A stretch of 64,000 nt of DNA from Alkalimonas delamerensis (GTDB lineage: Bacteria > Pseudomonadota > Gammaproteobacteria > Enterobacterales > Alteromonadaceae). The notes under the pieces are model-generated. The model saw nothing but the letters and a program-made list of their open reading frames with translations, searched no databases and was not told where the DNA came from. Of the stretch, positions 24,391 to 33,700 are shown piece by piece; positions within the stretch are counted from its first letter, which is position 1, and every line of letters begins with the position of its first letter. The stretch covers positions 62,001 to 126,000 of the forward strand of contig NZ_JAUZVY010000005.1 in NCBI RefSeq assembly GCF_030717955.1, read 5' to 3'. Made by a program: the position numbers and the translations under genes.

Positions 24391-26034
24391 ATGTCGGCAA
24401 AGCGAGACGATATTCAGCAGCAATTGGAGCAACTGCGCGCCAGCTATCTCGCTCAGCTGCAACAAGGCTGGTCAGACGTCATGGCCGAAGCGGGGCAGTT
24501 GCTCGAAGCTGACAACAGCGGTTGGCAAAGCATTGCCCAGGCACTGAAGCTGCGCTTTCATACCCTGGCTGGCTCTGCTGGCACCTTTGGTTTGCCCGAG
24601 CTTGGGCAGCAAGCGAAAGCACTGGAAATGGAGTTGGGTGCCTGGCTCGACATTGATCGCAGGCCTGATCTGACCAGCAAGCAACAATTTCTGGAGCGAG
24701 TGCAAGAGCTCAGCAACCACAGCAGCCATCAACAGCAGCAACTGCCTTCGACGTTGTTTCAGCCTTCCGATGATGAATTTACCCGCAAAGCACGGATCCT
24801 GGTGTTCAGTAAAGATGGCCAGCTTGGGCAGCAATTGCACTCGGCGCTTGAGCCCTTTGGTCACCAGGTACAGAGTGTGCAGCAACTCGAGCTTTTGCGT
24901 GCTGCCGTTTTAGAGCGTCAGCCGGATGTGCTGATGCTGGATATGCCGCAGCAACGTGTGCCACAAGGGCTGAAGACCTTAATCAACACCATGCAAAAGG
25001 ATGAACAGCATCCAACGGTGCTGTTTGTGGTCGGCGAGAAAGAGAGCTTTGCACATTCCCTGGCGGCGGTGCGGCTTGGTGCCGCTGGCTACTTTATCAA
25101 GCCGGTCAATGCAGCGGCGATTGAACTGCGTATTCAGCGTTTGCTTACCAAACGGCAACAAGCTCGCTTTCGGGTATTGATTGTGGATGACGATGTGATG
25201 CTGGCGCGGCACTACCAGTTGATTATTGAGCAAGCCGGGATGGAAGCCAAGGTGGTGAATGATCCCGCCAAAATGCTGATAGGCTTGCAAGGCTTTCAGC
25301 CCGATGTGATTTTGCTGGATGTCAATATGCCGGAATGCAGCGGTCCTGAACTGGCGCAAATCATTCGCTTCAAAGATGAATGGCTCGGTGTCCCTATTAT
25401 CTACCTGTCCTCTGAAACCGACAGCCAGCGCCAGCTTGATGCCCTGGTGAAAGCCGGTGATGATTTTATCTCCAAGCCCATTACCGATCAGGCGCTGGCC
25501 GTCACAGTCTTTGCTAGAGCGCAGCGCGCCAGGCAACTGGCTGAAATGATGACCCGCGACAGCCTGACCGGCTTGTTGCAGCATGCTACGGTCAAAGATC
25601 GCCTGAGCGATGAAATTGCCAAAGCCAAGCGCAGCAAACAGGAATTGGTGGTGGCGATGCTGGACCTGGATCACTTTAAGAAGGTCAACGATCAGTACGG
25701 ACACCTGATTGGCGATCAGGTGATCAGCAGCCTAGCCAATCTGCTGCAGCAAAAGCTGCGCAAAACCGATGTGATTGGCCGTTACGGGGGCGAGGAGTTC
25801 TTGCTGGCGTTACCCGATTGTTCGCTGCAAAAAGCCACGGACATTCTGAACAACATCCGGCAGTCGTTTCAGGCCATACCCTTTAGCGCTCAAGAGCAGA
25901 GCTTTTCCTGCACCTTCAGCGCAGGTCTGGCTCGGGTCGATACGCAGCTGTCGAGCGATGAAAACATCGAGCGGGCCGATCAGGCGCTTTACAAAGCCAA
26001 ACACAATGGCCGCAATCGGGTTGAGCTGGCTTAG
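24391..26034 (+). CDS. Hpt-REC-REC-GGDEF diguanylate cyclase
   Basis: 547 residues. An Hpt-like helical domain (about 1-110) carries the phospho-His motif FHTLAGSAG with H57. Receiver 1 (about 133-252) keeps D184 and K237 but lacks the acidic pair, so it is probably not a normal phosphoacceptor. Receiver 2 (about 260-378) is complete, with D266-D268, D310 in LLDVNMPE and K362. The GGDEF domain (about 390-547) has GGEEF at 466-470 and the inhibitory site RKTD at 457-460, so it should make c-di-GMP with product feedback. No kinase is adjacent. Confidence 0.88.
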   Translation: MSAKRDDIQQQLEQLRASYLAQLQQGWSDVMAEAGQLLEADNSGWQSIAQALKLRFHTLAGSAGTFGLPELGQQAKALEMELGAWLDIDRRPDLTSKQQFLERVQELSNHSSHQQQQLPSTLFQPSDDEFTRKARILVFSKDGQLGQQLHSALEPFGHQVQSVQQLELLRAAVLERQPDVLMLDMPQQRVPQGLKTLINTMQKDEQHPTVLFVVGEKESFAHSLAAVRLGAAGYFIKPVNAAAIELRIQRLLTKRQQARFRVLIVDDDVMLARHYQLIIEQAGMEAKVVNDPAKMLIGLQGFQPDVILLDVNMPECSGPELAQIIRFKDEWLGVPIIYLSSETDSQRQLDALVKAGDDFISKPITDQALAVTVFARAQRARQLAEMMTRDSLTGLLQHATVKDRLSDEIAKAKRSKQELVVAMLDLDHFKKVNDQYGHLIGDQVISSLANLLQQKLRKTDVIGRYGGEEFLLALPDCSLQKATDILNNIRQSFQAIPFSAQEQSFSCTFSAGLARVDTQLSSDENIERADQALYKAKHNGRNRVELA

Positions 26035-26043
26035 CGTTACGAT

Positions 26044-27066
26044 TTAGCAGCCCGGCTGAGAGCGCACCTGCAGTGGCGATAGCGGTCGGGTGTCAAGCCA
26101 AAAGCGGCGGAAAGCCCAGGTCCACATTTCCAGCATTTGGTAGGGCTTATCCAGCTGGACCACTTCTGCCGGCAGCAAGCTGCCGTTGTGGTGGCAGGCC
26201 AAGCTGAATTCAAAGGCATAATTGCCCTGCATGCCCATCCGTAAATCGGCCATGGTAAGCAGTTCCTCTCGTTCAAAGTAACCAACCATGCCATGACTAA
26301 AGCGTTGCAATTGCTGTGCTTCCGGCAGTTGTTTGAGCGCCTGAGCTTTGGCAGGAAAGGTGTGCTTACGAAACTTTATGGGACGGCGGCCATCATTCAG
26401 CGCATAAAAGCCTTCGCGATAGCCGTGCTCATCCACCAGCACAATGCGCCAAACCAAGGTGTTTAAAGCCGTTGGTTGTACCAGTCGGCTTTGGTATTCC
26501 AGCTCTGGATGCAGCTGTTCCAATTGCCACAGCACCCACTGCTGCGCCAACAGGCTCCAGCCCAAGTACGCAGTTGACAGCCAAAGTCCCCAGCGATTGA
26601 AACGAAAGCCTGTGACAGGCCGTCGCCAGGCCAAAGCCACACCGGCTAGCAAAGGCAAGGTATAGAGCGGGTCAATAACAAAAATGCTTTCCAGTGCAAA
26701 GGGGTAGTCGCTGAACGGCAACGCCAGTTGGGTGCCATAGGTGGTGAAGGTATCGAGCAGACTGTGCGTCACCAGTACCAGCCAAACGGCCAACAGCCAT
26801 CTGCCGTAATATGCCCTTTGTCGGTGCCACCAGCAAATCAGAGCCGCCAGCAGAGGGGCTGCCAGGCTTTGGTAAAAGATGGCATGGGTTTCGCCGCGAT
26901 GGCGCAGCATATTGGTTAAATCATCGCCGTAATTCCAGAAAACATCCAGATCGGGCAAGGTGCCGACCACAGCGCCCCAGATGGCGGCTTTTTTGACCGA
27001 GCCTTGCTTGCCAACCACCGCAACCGCTACCGCAGCCCCTAAGGCGGCCTGGGTGATGGAGTCCAT
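26044..27066 (-). CDS. Membrane-bound YdjM-like protein (DUF457)
   Basis: 340 residues beginning MDSITQAALGAAVAVAVVG, with PDLDVFWNYGDD and HRGETHAIFYQS, the metal-binding motifs of the YdjM/DUF457 membrane hydrolase family. About four to five transmembrane segments occupy the N-terminal 200 residues, followed by a soluble C-terminal part. The ATG overlaps the stop of the cupin gene (TGATG). The E. coli relative is LexA-regulated, but no LexA box is visible here. Substrate unknown. Confidence 0.8.
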   Translation of the reverse strand: MDSITQAALGAAVAVAVVGKQGSVKKAAIWGAVVGTLPDLDVFWNYGDDLTNMLRHRGETHAIFYQSLAAPLLAALICWWHRQRAYYGRWLLAVWLVLVTHSLLDTFTTYGTQLALPFSDYPFALESIFVIDPLYTLPLLAGVALAWRRPVTGFRFNRWGLWLSTAYLGWSLLAQQWVLWQLEQLHPELEYQSRLVQPTALNTLVWRIVLVDEHGYREGFYALNDGRRPIKFRKHTFPAKAQALKQLPEAQQLQRFSHGMVGYFEREELLTMADLRMGMQGNYAFEFSLACHHNGSLLPAEVVQLDKPYQMLEMWTWAFRRFWLDTRPLSPLQVRSQPGC

Positions 27067-27461
27067 CAGTCGTCCACCAACACCCGATCGCTTGGATCAA
27101 AGCGCGGCGATTGAATGGACAGGACTTTGAGTGGCTCGAGCGAGGTAATCGCCAGCACGCCATGCACCGTGCCCGGCGGGATCAGCAGGTAATCACCGGC
27201 CCGGATGTCCAGCTCTTCATGGCCAAGCCGCATGCGGGCACTGCCAGCCAGCACATAGATTTGCTCGGTATGACGTTGGTGGTAATGATTGGGCACAGGA
27301 GCATTGATGGTCAGTAAAAAGCTGCTGCTGTGCTCTGTTTCCGCCAAAGGTTGGTTGTAAATGGCCTGCGCATCCGCTGGCACTGGCTGCTCGGGTAAAT
27401 GCAGGACGGCCGATGAGCTGGCGATGGCTGGCAAAGTGAGCAGGAAAGTGATGAAACTCAT
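27066..27461 (-). CDS. Exported small cupin protein
   Basis: 131 residues starting at ATG 27461 behind AAGAAGG. A short signal peptide (about 1-16) precedes a single cupin domain with the motif NHYHQRHTEQIYVLAG and second motif DYLLIPPGTVHGV, giving three His and a Glu as metal ligands. It is translationally coupled to the YdjM-like gene. No substrate can be named; such cupins range from isomerases to sugar sensors. Confidence 0.75.
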   Translation of the reverse strand: MSFITFLLTLPAIASSSAVLHLPEQPVPADAQAIYNQPLAETEHSSSFLLTINAPVPNHYHQRHTEQIYVLAGSARMRLGHEELDIRAGDYLLIPPGTVHGVLAITSLEPLKVLSIQSPRFDPSDRVLVDD

Positions 27462-27552
27462 GGACAAAGCCTTCTTCTGCAAAGCAAACAGCTTAAAAGA
27501 AGGCCTGGAGTCTGTCCAGTGATCTGCTGCGTTGCAGCAAAGCAGCTTAGCC

Positions 27553-27828
27553 TTAGTGGGCGCGGTACAAACGGCAGAAGTAGTCGATGATGGCGTCGCT
27601 ATCAAAACGGCTGAATCGCAATTGATGCTTTTGCACGATGGCCTCCGCCAAAGAGCGTAAGGTGACATCCAGCGACTGGCCCGATGGGCGGGTGAGCTCA
27701 TGACGGCTGAATAAATAGTTCAGAGCAACCGAGGTGTAAGACTTGCCGGCAACCGGTTGCACCAGTTGCAGCTCGTGCAGACGAACGCCAAGATTGCGTA
27801 ACTTTTCCAATCGATTTTGCTCGTTCAT
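27553..27828 (-). CDS. Small protein of unknown function
   Basis: 91 residues, not recognised. GGAG lies nine bases before the ATG, which supports real translation. The protein is soluble, mostly helical, with a charged start (MNEQNRLEKLRNLGVRLHEL) and an aromatic end (DYFCRLYRAH). It lies upstream of the cupin gene on the same strand, separated by about 90 bp. The coding call rests on the ribosome site and lack of competing frames. Confidence 0.55.
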   Translation of the reverse strand: MNEQNRLEKLRNLGVRLHELQLVQPVAGKSYTSVALNYLFSRHELTRPSGQSLDVTLRSLAEAIVQKHQLRFSRFDSDAIIDYFCRLYRAH

Positions 27829-28007
27829 GATGTCTACTCCATTCGGATGAAAACTTGGTTGCTACAGTTAAGGTTATCGTCGCTGTGCAGGAAAACTTGA
27901 GCTGAAAGTTAAGCTCTGAAATTGATGCAGCCCGGTTGAATGCGTCAAAATGTCATGCAAAAAGTGATACAATGGCACGATTTTGATAGTGGACGACCGA
28001 GAGCCTT

Positions 28008-29966
28008 ATGAAAAAAAATGCCTTCTTTACCCTGGCTTTGGCTGGCCTTGTTGCTGGCTTGATGGGCTGTAGCCCAGCAGGCACCCCTGAGCGGGAGGTG
28101 CAGCTGGAGCTGCGGATTATGCAAACCAATGACTTGCATGCTTACATGCTGGGATACGACTACTTTCAGCAGCAAGACACCGATCGTTTTGGCCTGGCTC
28201 ACACCGCCGCTTTGGTGCATCAGGCTCGGCTGGAACAGCCAAATAGCCTGCTGTTTGACAATGGCGATACCATTCAGGGCAGTGCCCTGGGTGACTGGGC
28301 GCATGCTCAGGGGTTGGAGTATCTCGAGGGGCAAAGTCACCCGGTGATCCGGGCAATGAACTATCTGGGCTACAATGCCGCTGCTCTTGGAAATCATGAA
28401 TTCAATTATGGCCTGGCGTATTTGGATGCCACCATTGCCGGTGCCACCTTCCCGTTTTTATCCGCCAATGTGATGCAGCCCGATGCAGCAGACGATGATT
28501 GGCAGGCCACACGCTTTACCCCCTATGTGATTCAGACCCACAGTTTTGTAGCCGATGATTTGCAGCGGTACGACCTGAAGGTGGGCGTTTTAGGGCTGGT
28601 ACCGCCGGCGATTATGCGCTGGGACAGAGACCATCTGAAAGGCCAGGTGCAGGCGCGCGATATGGTGGCCGCCGCTCGACACTTTGTGCCAAAAATGCGG
28701 GCTAAAGGAGCCGAACTGGTGGTGGTGATTGCCCATACCGGTATTCGTGATTACGGCGACTACCCGGAAGGCGCCGAGCAAGCGGCTCTTTATCTGGCGC
28801 AGGTCGAAGGCGTGGATGCCATACTGCTCGGGCATCAGCACCGCTTGCTGCCAGGCCCGGACTACCAGGACATTGCCGGTGTTGACGCAGAGCGAGGCCT
28901 GATCCACGGGGTGCCTGCGGTGATGGGAGGTCAGTATGGCAATCATTTGGGGCTGATCGATCTAACCTTGCAGCGCAGCGAGGGGCAATGGCAAGTGGTG
29001 GCAAACCATGCTGAGCTGCGTCCGGTTGGCCCACAGCGTGATGAGTTGATGGTGGCTTTGTTGCAGGAAGAGCAGCAGCAGACGCTGGCCATGCTCAATC
29101 AGGCGCTTGGCACCACCGATGGCGCCATTGAAAACTTTTTTGCCCGGGTGGCGCCCAACAGTGCCGTAGCCTGGGTCAATCAGGCGCAGAGCTGGTACGC
29201 GCGGCAATTGCAACAAAACGGCGAGCTGCCAGACTTGCCGGTGATCAGTGCCGCTGCACCTTTTCGCAGTGGTTTTGGCGGGCCAGAGGATTACACCCAT
29301 TTGGCGGCAGGACCTTTGACGCTTGGTAACATTGCGGATCTGTACATTTACCCCAATACCTTGCGGGTGATTGAGTTAACCGGCGCTCAGTTAAGGGACT
29401 GGCTGGAAATGTCGGCCCGCACCTTCAATACCATTGAAGCAGACCAGGACAACTGGCAGCAACTGCTGGCACCACGGATCCCCAGTTACAACTTCGACAT
29501 GATGAATGAGGTCAGTTACCGCATCGACCTGAGTCAGCCAGCCCGCTTTAATGGCCAGGGGGAGCAGGTCAGCGACAGCCACCGCATAGTTGATCTGCGT
29601 TATCAGGGGCAGCCGGTACAGCCTGAGCAGCGTTTTTTGCTGGCGACCAACAATTACCGGGTCAGTGGCGGTGGTTTCTTCCCGCACGCAGGTTCAGCCC
29701 CGTTGCATTACAGCGGCCAAATGGAAGTACGGCAGATCATCGCTGCCTATACCCGCGAGCAGGCTGCAGCGCATCCAGACGCCATCCCGGTACGTTTTGA
29801 GCAAAACTGGCAGTTGCAGTTGCCATCGGCTGCTCGGGTTGAATTCCGCAGCAGCGGGCTGGATGCAGCGCAAACCAAAGCAGAGCAGCACCCCAGGGTG
29901 CGCTTCCTTGGCCTGGATGATGAAGGCTATGGGCGTTTTCGCTACCTGCCGGAGTTACAGCCTTGA
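28008..29966 (+). CDS. 5'-nucleotidase/2',3'-cyclic phosphodiesterase-like lipoprotein
   Basis: 652 residues. A lipoprotein signal ends LMGC, lipidated at C21. The metallophosphatase domain has IMQTNDLHAYM, LFDNGDTIQGS, LGNHEFNYG and VVIAHTG and GHQHRLLPG, the dimetal motifs of the UshA/CpdB family. The C-terminal nucleotidase domain includes FRSGFGGPEDYTHLAAGPLTLGN-like substrate loop elements. Closest in pattern to CpdB. It should salvage nucleotides in the periplasm. It ends in a TTGA overlap with rluF. Confidence 0.88.
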   Translation: MKKNAFFTLALAGLVAGLMGCSPAGTPEREVQLELRIMQTNDLHAYMLGYDYFQQQDTDRFGLAHTAALVHQARLEQPNSLLFDNGDTIQGSALGDWAHAQGLEYLEGQSHPVIRAMNYLGYNAAALGNHEFNYGLAYLDATIAGATFPFLSANVMQPDAADDDWQATRFTPYVIQTHSFVADDLQRYDLKVGVLGLVPPAIMRWDRDHLKGQVQARDMVAAARHFVPKMRAKGAELVVVIAHTGIRDYGDYPEGAEQAALYLAQVEGVDAILLGHQHRLLPGPDYQDIAGVDAERGLIHGVPAVMGGQYGNHLGLIDLTLQRSEGQWQVVANHAELRPVGPQRDELMVALLQEEQQQTLAMLNQALGTTDGAIENFFARVAPNSAVAWVNQAQSWYARQLQQNGELPDLPVISAAAPFRSGFGGPEDYTHLAAGPLTLGNIADLYIYPNTLRVIELTGAQLRDWLEMSARTFNTIEADQDNWQQLLAPRIPSYNFDMMNEVSYRIDLSQPARFNGQGEQVSDSHRIVDLRYQGQPVQPEQRFLLATNNYRVSGGGFFPHAGSAPLHYSGQMEVRQIIAAYTREQAAAHPDAIPVRFEQNWQLQLPSAARVEFRSSGLDAAQTKAEQHPRVRFLGLDDEGYGRFRYLPELQP

Positions 29967-30775
29967 GCGATCAGAATGCCATCCGGCTGAATAAATACAT
30001 CAGCGAGACCGGTATTTGCTCGCGCCGTGAAGCCGACAGGCTGATTGAGCAGGGGCAGGTTCGAGTCAATGGCATGCCAGCTGAGACTGGCATGAAAGTT
30101 AGCGATGCTGACAACATTACGGTGGCGGGCAAGCCGCTTAAAGCTAAGCCCAAAGCCGTTTATCTGGTGTACCACAAACCGGTGGGGGTGGTCTGCACCA
30201 CCGACACGGCCGTGAAAGGCAATATTGTCGATGCGGTGGGCTATTCGGAGCGGATTTTCCCGATAGGGCGGCTGGATAAACCCTCATCCGGGCTGATTTT
30301 ATTGACCAACGATGGTGACATCGTCAATAAGATCCTGCGGGCGGGCAATGCGCACGAGAAAGAGTACCTGGTCAGTGTGGATAAACCGATTAACCGTCAG
30401 TTTTGTCAGCGGATGGCGGCTGGCGTGCCGATCCTTGGCACGGTCACCAAGCCATGCAAGGTCACGCAAATTGGGCCGGATCGGTTTTCCATTATCCTGA
30501 CTCAAGGGCTCAACCGGCAAATCCGCCGGATGACGGCCTATCTTGGCTTTGAAGTCACCCGGTTAAAGCGCATTCGCATTATGAGCATTCAGTTGGCCGA
30601 TTTAAAACCCGGCCAGTGGCGTGAAGTCACCCCGGCCGAGTTTGCCTTGCTCAGCGATTTGTTAAAAGATTCGGTAAAAACCGAAGAGGCCTCGCAAGGA
30701 GCAGGAGCTGGCATCAAGAAGCGGGGCCACCAACCGCGCATCGAGCGGCCAAAGCGTCAGTACCGTCCGGGCTAG
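29963..30775 (+). CDS. rluF: 23S rRNA pseudouridine(2604) synthase
   Basis: 270 residues. An N-terminal S4 domain (IRLNKYISETGICSRREAD) is followed by the RsuA-type catalytic domain with GRLDKPSSGLILLTNDGD, whose Asp is the nucleophile. The match to E. coli RluF includes HEKEYLVSVDKPI, AAGVPILGTVTK and QGLNRQIRRM. The start is TTG, overlapping the previous stop (TTGA), with GGAG about nine bases upstream. A basic disordered tail ends the protein. Confidence 0.92.
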   Translation: MSDQNAIRLNKYISETGICSRREADRLIEQGQVRVNGMPAETGMKVSDADNITVAGKPLKAKPKAVYLVYHKPVGVVCTTDTAVKGNIVDAVGYSERIFPIGRLDKPSSGLILLTNDGDIVNKILRAGNAHEKEYLVSVDKPINRQFCQRMAAGVPILGTVTKPCKVTQIGPDRFSIILTQGLNRQIRRMTAYLGFEVTRLKRIRIMSIQLADLKPGQWREVTPAEFALLSDLLKDSVKTEEASQGAGAGIKKRGHQPRIERPKRQYRPG

Positions 30776-30820
30776 CCTGATAAGCCAGCCCGATTACAGC
30801 CTTGGTTTCAGGGCGCTGCT

Positions 30821-31675
30821 TTAATCCTGCAGCGCCTGATACAAAGTACGGATCCAGCGCTCTTCAGTAATAAAGCTCCAGTGCCAGGCTTGCCATTCCT
30901 CGCCCAGACCGCGCTCTAACATGGCATCGAGTGATAGCCCTTCGGCTTGGTACTGTTTGACCTTGGCAAAGGTGGCTTCCATCATCTGCAACTCACGCTT
31001 CAGTCCTGCCCTGTTGGTGAGCGCGCCATGGCCTGGGATCACCTGAAAATCATCATCAATGCGCTCAATCACCAAGCGGGTCACGGCCTTGTACGCCTGA
31101 AAGTTACCGCCGGCATTGGTATCGACAAAAGGGAAGCGGCCTTCAAACATCAGATCGCCCATATGCACCACCTTGGCATCGTGAAACCAGACGATGGTGT
31201 CGCCATCGGTGTGGCTGGGCTGCATGGCGGTCAGCACGATGTGGTGGCCGTTCATATGCAAGCTCAGTTGGTCGTTAAAGGTCAGGTTGGGCAGCCCCTC
31301 TGCCGGGAAATTGCTATCGGCTTGCAGACGCTTACGGACATTGTCGTGAGCGATAATTCGGCTGTCTGCGGCCAATTTGGCATTGCCACCGACGTGATCG
31401 CCATGAAAGTGGGTATTGACCAGCACTTGCAGCGCTTGCCCTTCGGCCAGCTCATTCAGCCGGGCTTCAATCTTGCCAGCCATTTCGGCAAACTGGGCAT
31501 CCACCAGCAAGATGCCATCCTTGCCAGTCAGAGCGGCCATATTGCCGCCAGCACCGGTCAGCATGTAAAGGCCCGGTGCCAGCTCGGTTGCGTCAACCTG
31601 CACATCGGCAAAGCGATCCGCCAGGGCTTTGGGGGAAAGTAGTATGAGCAGAACTATAGCGAGTAAAAGGCGCAT
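30821..31675 (-). CDS. Exported MBL-fold metallo-hydrolase
   Basis: 284 residues with a signal peptide (about 1-19). The MBL motif THFHGDHVGG (HxHxDH), His in QPSHTDGDTIVWF, Asp in HMGDLMFEG and the final His in PGHGAL are all present, so the dinuclear metal site is complete. AAGGAAAA precedes the ATG. It resembles periplasmic MBL proteins related to quinoprotein relay enzymes or class B beta-lactamases; the substrate cannot be assigned. Confidence 0.82.
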   Translation of the reverse strand: MRLLLAIVLLILLSPKALADRFADVQVDATELAPGLYMLTGAGGNMAALTGKDGILLVDAQFAEMAGKIEARLNELAEGQALQVLVNTHFHGDHVGGNAKLAADSRIIAHDNVRKRLQADSNFPAEGLPNLTFNDQLSLHMNGHHIVLTAMQPSHTDGDTIVWFHDAKVVHMGDLMFEGRFPFVDTNAGGNFQAYKAVTRLVIERIDDDFQVIPGHGALTNRAGLKRELQMMEATFAKVKQYQAEGLSLDAMLERGLGEEWQAWHWSFITEERWIRTLYQALQD

Positions 31676-31821
31676 GGGTTTTCCTTCATTATTCTACAGG
31701 CATCAAGTGTAGCCCAAGAGCGAAATAACGGATGCTAAAGTGCAGCTAAAGCAAACTGGAGTTCTTTACCTGCCTGCATCATCCTGTTAGGGTGCCGTTA
31801 TCGCCATCTCTGGGAGGTATC

Positions 31822-32685
31822 ATGATTGCAACTTATACCATTGCTGTTACTGAACCTGAGAGCCAATCGCTTGCCATCGCCACAGCCTCCAACTTCTTAG
31901 CTGTCGGCTCCCTGGTTCCATGGATAAAAAGTGACTGTGGTTTGCTGGTATCACAATCCTTCGCCAATCCTGCGGCTGCGGCTGCGGCGCTGGACGTTCT
32001 GGCCAGCAGCCACTCGTTGAGTAAAGCACAAGAAAAGTATCTGGAAGCCGATAAGTTGGCCAATCAGCGTCAGTTTGGGTTGATGACAACCGCAGGTGAG
32101 GCGGTGCTTTACAGCGGCTCGGATTGCACTCCCGAGGTGGAAAGCTACCAGGCTCCTGGTATGTTTTGCTTAGGCAATATGCTGAAAGCTGGAACCGTTG
32201 ATGCAATGGCACTGGCTTATCAGCAGGCCAAATCGGATGGGCTGGATCTGGCGGCTGCTATGCTTAGCGCTTTGCGGGCAGGGCAACAGGCTGGTGGAGA
32301 CAAGCGAGGTAAGTTGGCGGCTGCTATGTTAATCAAGCGAGTCGGCGCAGGTTACCTTGGTAGCTCTGATACCTGGCTGGACTTACGGGTTGATGCTGCG
32401 GCCGATCCTGTTCAGGATCTCGAGCAGCTGTATCGCATCTTTCAGTTGTATTACCCACAGTATTATTCTCAGCATTGGGTGGATTGCAATGCGTTGGATC
32501 CAGAGCAACAAGCAGTATTCAAGACGTTGATTCAGAGGCTTGGTCAAGACGCTGAGTCGAGTCAGGATTTTAGCCAGCTGCTGGCTCAGCATAACCTTGA
32601 GCCGTTGTACGACGCGGAGCAGCATGCCGTTAGCTCGCTATTGCTTGAGCATGCCCCCGCATTGCTGGCTCGGCTAGCGCGCTAA
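31822..32685 (+). CDS. DUF1028 family protein
   Basis: 287 residues from ATG 31822, with GGGAGG six bases upstream; a GTG at 31792 is less likely. It starts MIATYTIAVTEPES and contains AIATASNFLAVGSLVPW, a region typical of DUF1028, which has an Ntn-hydrolase-like fold. It ends four bases into the convergent membrane gene. Function unknown; members often sit with amino acid or peptide metabolism. Confidence 0.8.
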   Translation: MIATYTIAVTEPESQSLAIATASNFLAVGSLVPWIKSDCGLLVSQSFANPAAAAAALDVLASSHSLSKAQEKYLEADKLANQRQFGLMTTAGEAVLYSGSDCTPEVESYQAPGMFCLGNMLKAGTVDAMALAYQQAKSDGLDLAAAMLSALRAGQQAGGDKRGKLAAAMLIKRVGAGYLGSSDTWLDLRVDAAADPVQDLEQLYRIFQLYYPQYYSQHWVDCNALDPEQQAVFKTLIQRLGQDAESSQDFSQLLAQHNLEPLYDAEQHAVSSLLLEHAPALLARLAR

Positions 32686-33575
32686 AAGTCCTGCCAGTTC
32701 TTCACGGTAAAGTGTTTTCGGCGGGCATCGTATGCTGTTTTCATTTCGGGTAAGGGTTCAAAACGAATATCGGCGGGAATTTGATAACAGCCGATTTCGC
32801 TAAACTTCGATTGCAAGTCCGGTACTTCGCCACGGCCTACCACATAAATCTGGCAAAAATCCCCTGACTTGGGGTTCAGTTTGATTTGGCGCTCGTAGGT
32901 GTGCACTGTCATGGTACCATCATCATGCAGTTCCAACTGCGGGTTGGCACAGGGCACATCCAAACTTTTCGAGTTAAATAATGGGATCCGAAAACGGCTG
33001 GGTACATAGTTAAATGGCAGTGGGAAAAATGAGTCCTGGCGCAACTCCAGTGGAAAGGTATTCATGGGATAATGCTCGGTAGGCGCATTCTCCAGCGCTT
33101 TTTCATAGGTTCGAATAAAAGCATGAAATTTCACATTGTGCAGTTTCAGTGAAGACGAAATGTAAAAGTGAATATTCAGATACTGCTCTGAACCATCCAT
33201 ACCTAAATCGCAGTAACGGCGGAATACCAGGTTGTCTCGTCGGAGTACGAAGAACTTATAGATGATCATACCTAAAAATAACGAGGGGGACAGCAAGGAT
33301 ATTGTCGCCAGAAAAGCGCGGATATTTTGGTACAAAAATTTATCGTCTGGCAATGTCCAGCGAGGCTCTTTGCCGAAAAGCTCGGTGTACATATGATAAA
33401 TGTAATCCAGCCCCAGATGATAATCCCGGGTAATTAGCACCAAGATGGATGCTAGCAGGATGGCTAAGACGGCATTGATTAAAATAAAATCAAGCGTCAG
33501 GCGGGCTATGTTCTTTGAGGCTATGTATTGTCGGATCTTGAAGTTGCGTCTTGGATGCGCGGCCTGATTGTTCAT
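32682..33575 (-). CDS. Two-helix membrane protein with a large cytosolic beta-rich domain
   Basis: 297 residues, not recognised. Hydrophobic segments at about 27-48 and 88-108 flank a 40-residue loop, followed by FFVLRRDNLVFRRYCDLGMD and some 185 soluble residues predicted to be beta-rich. That layout resembles the inward-rectifier type (two helices plus an immunoglobulin-like domain), but no TVGYG-like filter is present in the loop. Codon use looks slightly more AT-rich than neighbours. Divergent from the MaoC-like gene. Confidence 0.6.
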   Translation of the reverse strand: MNNQAAHPRRNFKIRQYIASKNIARLTLDFILINAVLAILLASILVLITRDYHLGLDYIYHMYTELFGKEPRWTLPDDKFLYQNIRAFLATISLLSPSLFLGMIIYKFFVLRRDNLVFRRYCDLGMDGSEQYLNIHFYISSSLKLHNVKFHAFIRTYEKALENAPTEHYPMNTFPLELRQDSFFPLPFNYVPSRFRIPLFNSKSLDVPCANPQLELHDDGTMTVHTYERQIKLNPKSGDFCQIYVVGRGEVPDLQSKFSEIGCYQIPADIRFEPLPEMKTAYDARRKHFTVKNWQDF

Positions 33576-33645
33576 AATCGCTCGTTCTTGTTACTCAGAT
33601 CCTAAAAGGCTCGATACCAGAGCAGCAGATAAAAGCTTGAACTGG

Positions 33646-33667
33646 CCATGGTTTTCCGCAACCATGG
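33646..33667. repeat. Inverted repeat between divergent genes
   Basis: CCATGGTT (33646-33653) and AACCATGG (33660-33667) form a perfect 8-bp inverted repeat with a 6-bp spacer, in the 125-bp gap between the two-helix membrane gene and the MaoC-like gene. It could be an operator serving both. Confidence 0.35.
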
Positions 33668-33700
33668 TAGGACAAAGCCGTCTCCTATACAACCTAAGGC

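Noticed and set aside
26044..27500. LexA control of the YdjM-like gene
   Set aside because: No CTGT-N8-ACAG upstream of it or of the coupled cupin gene.
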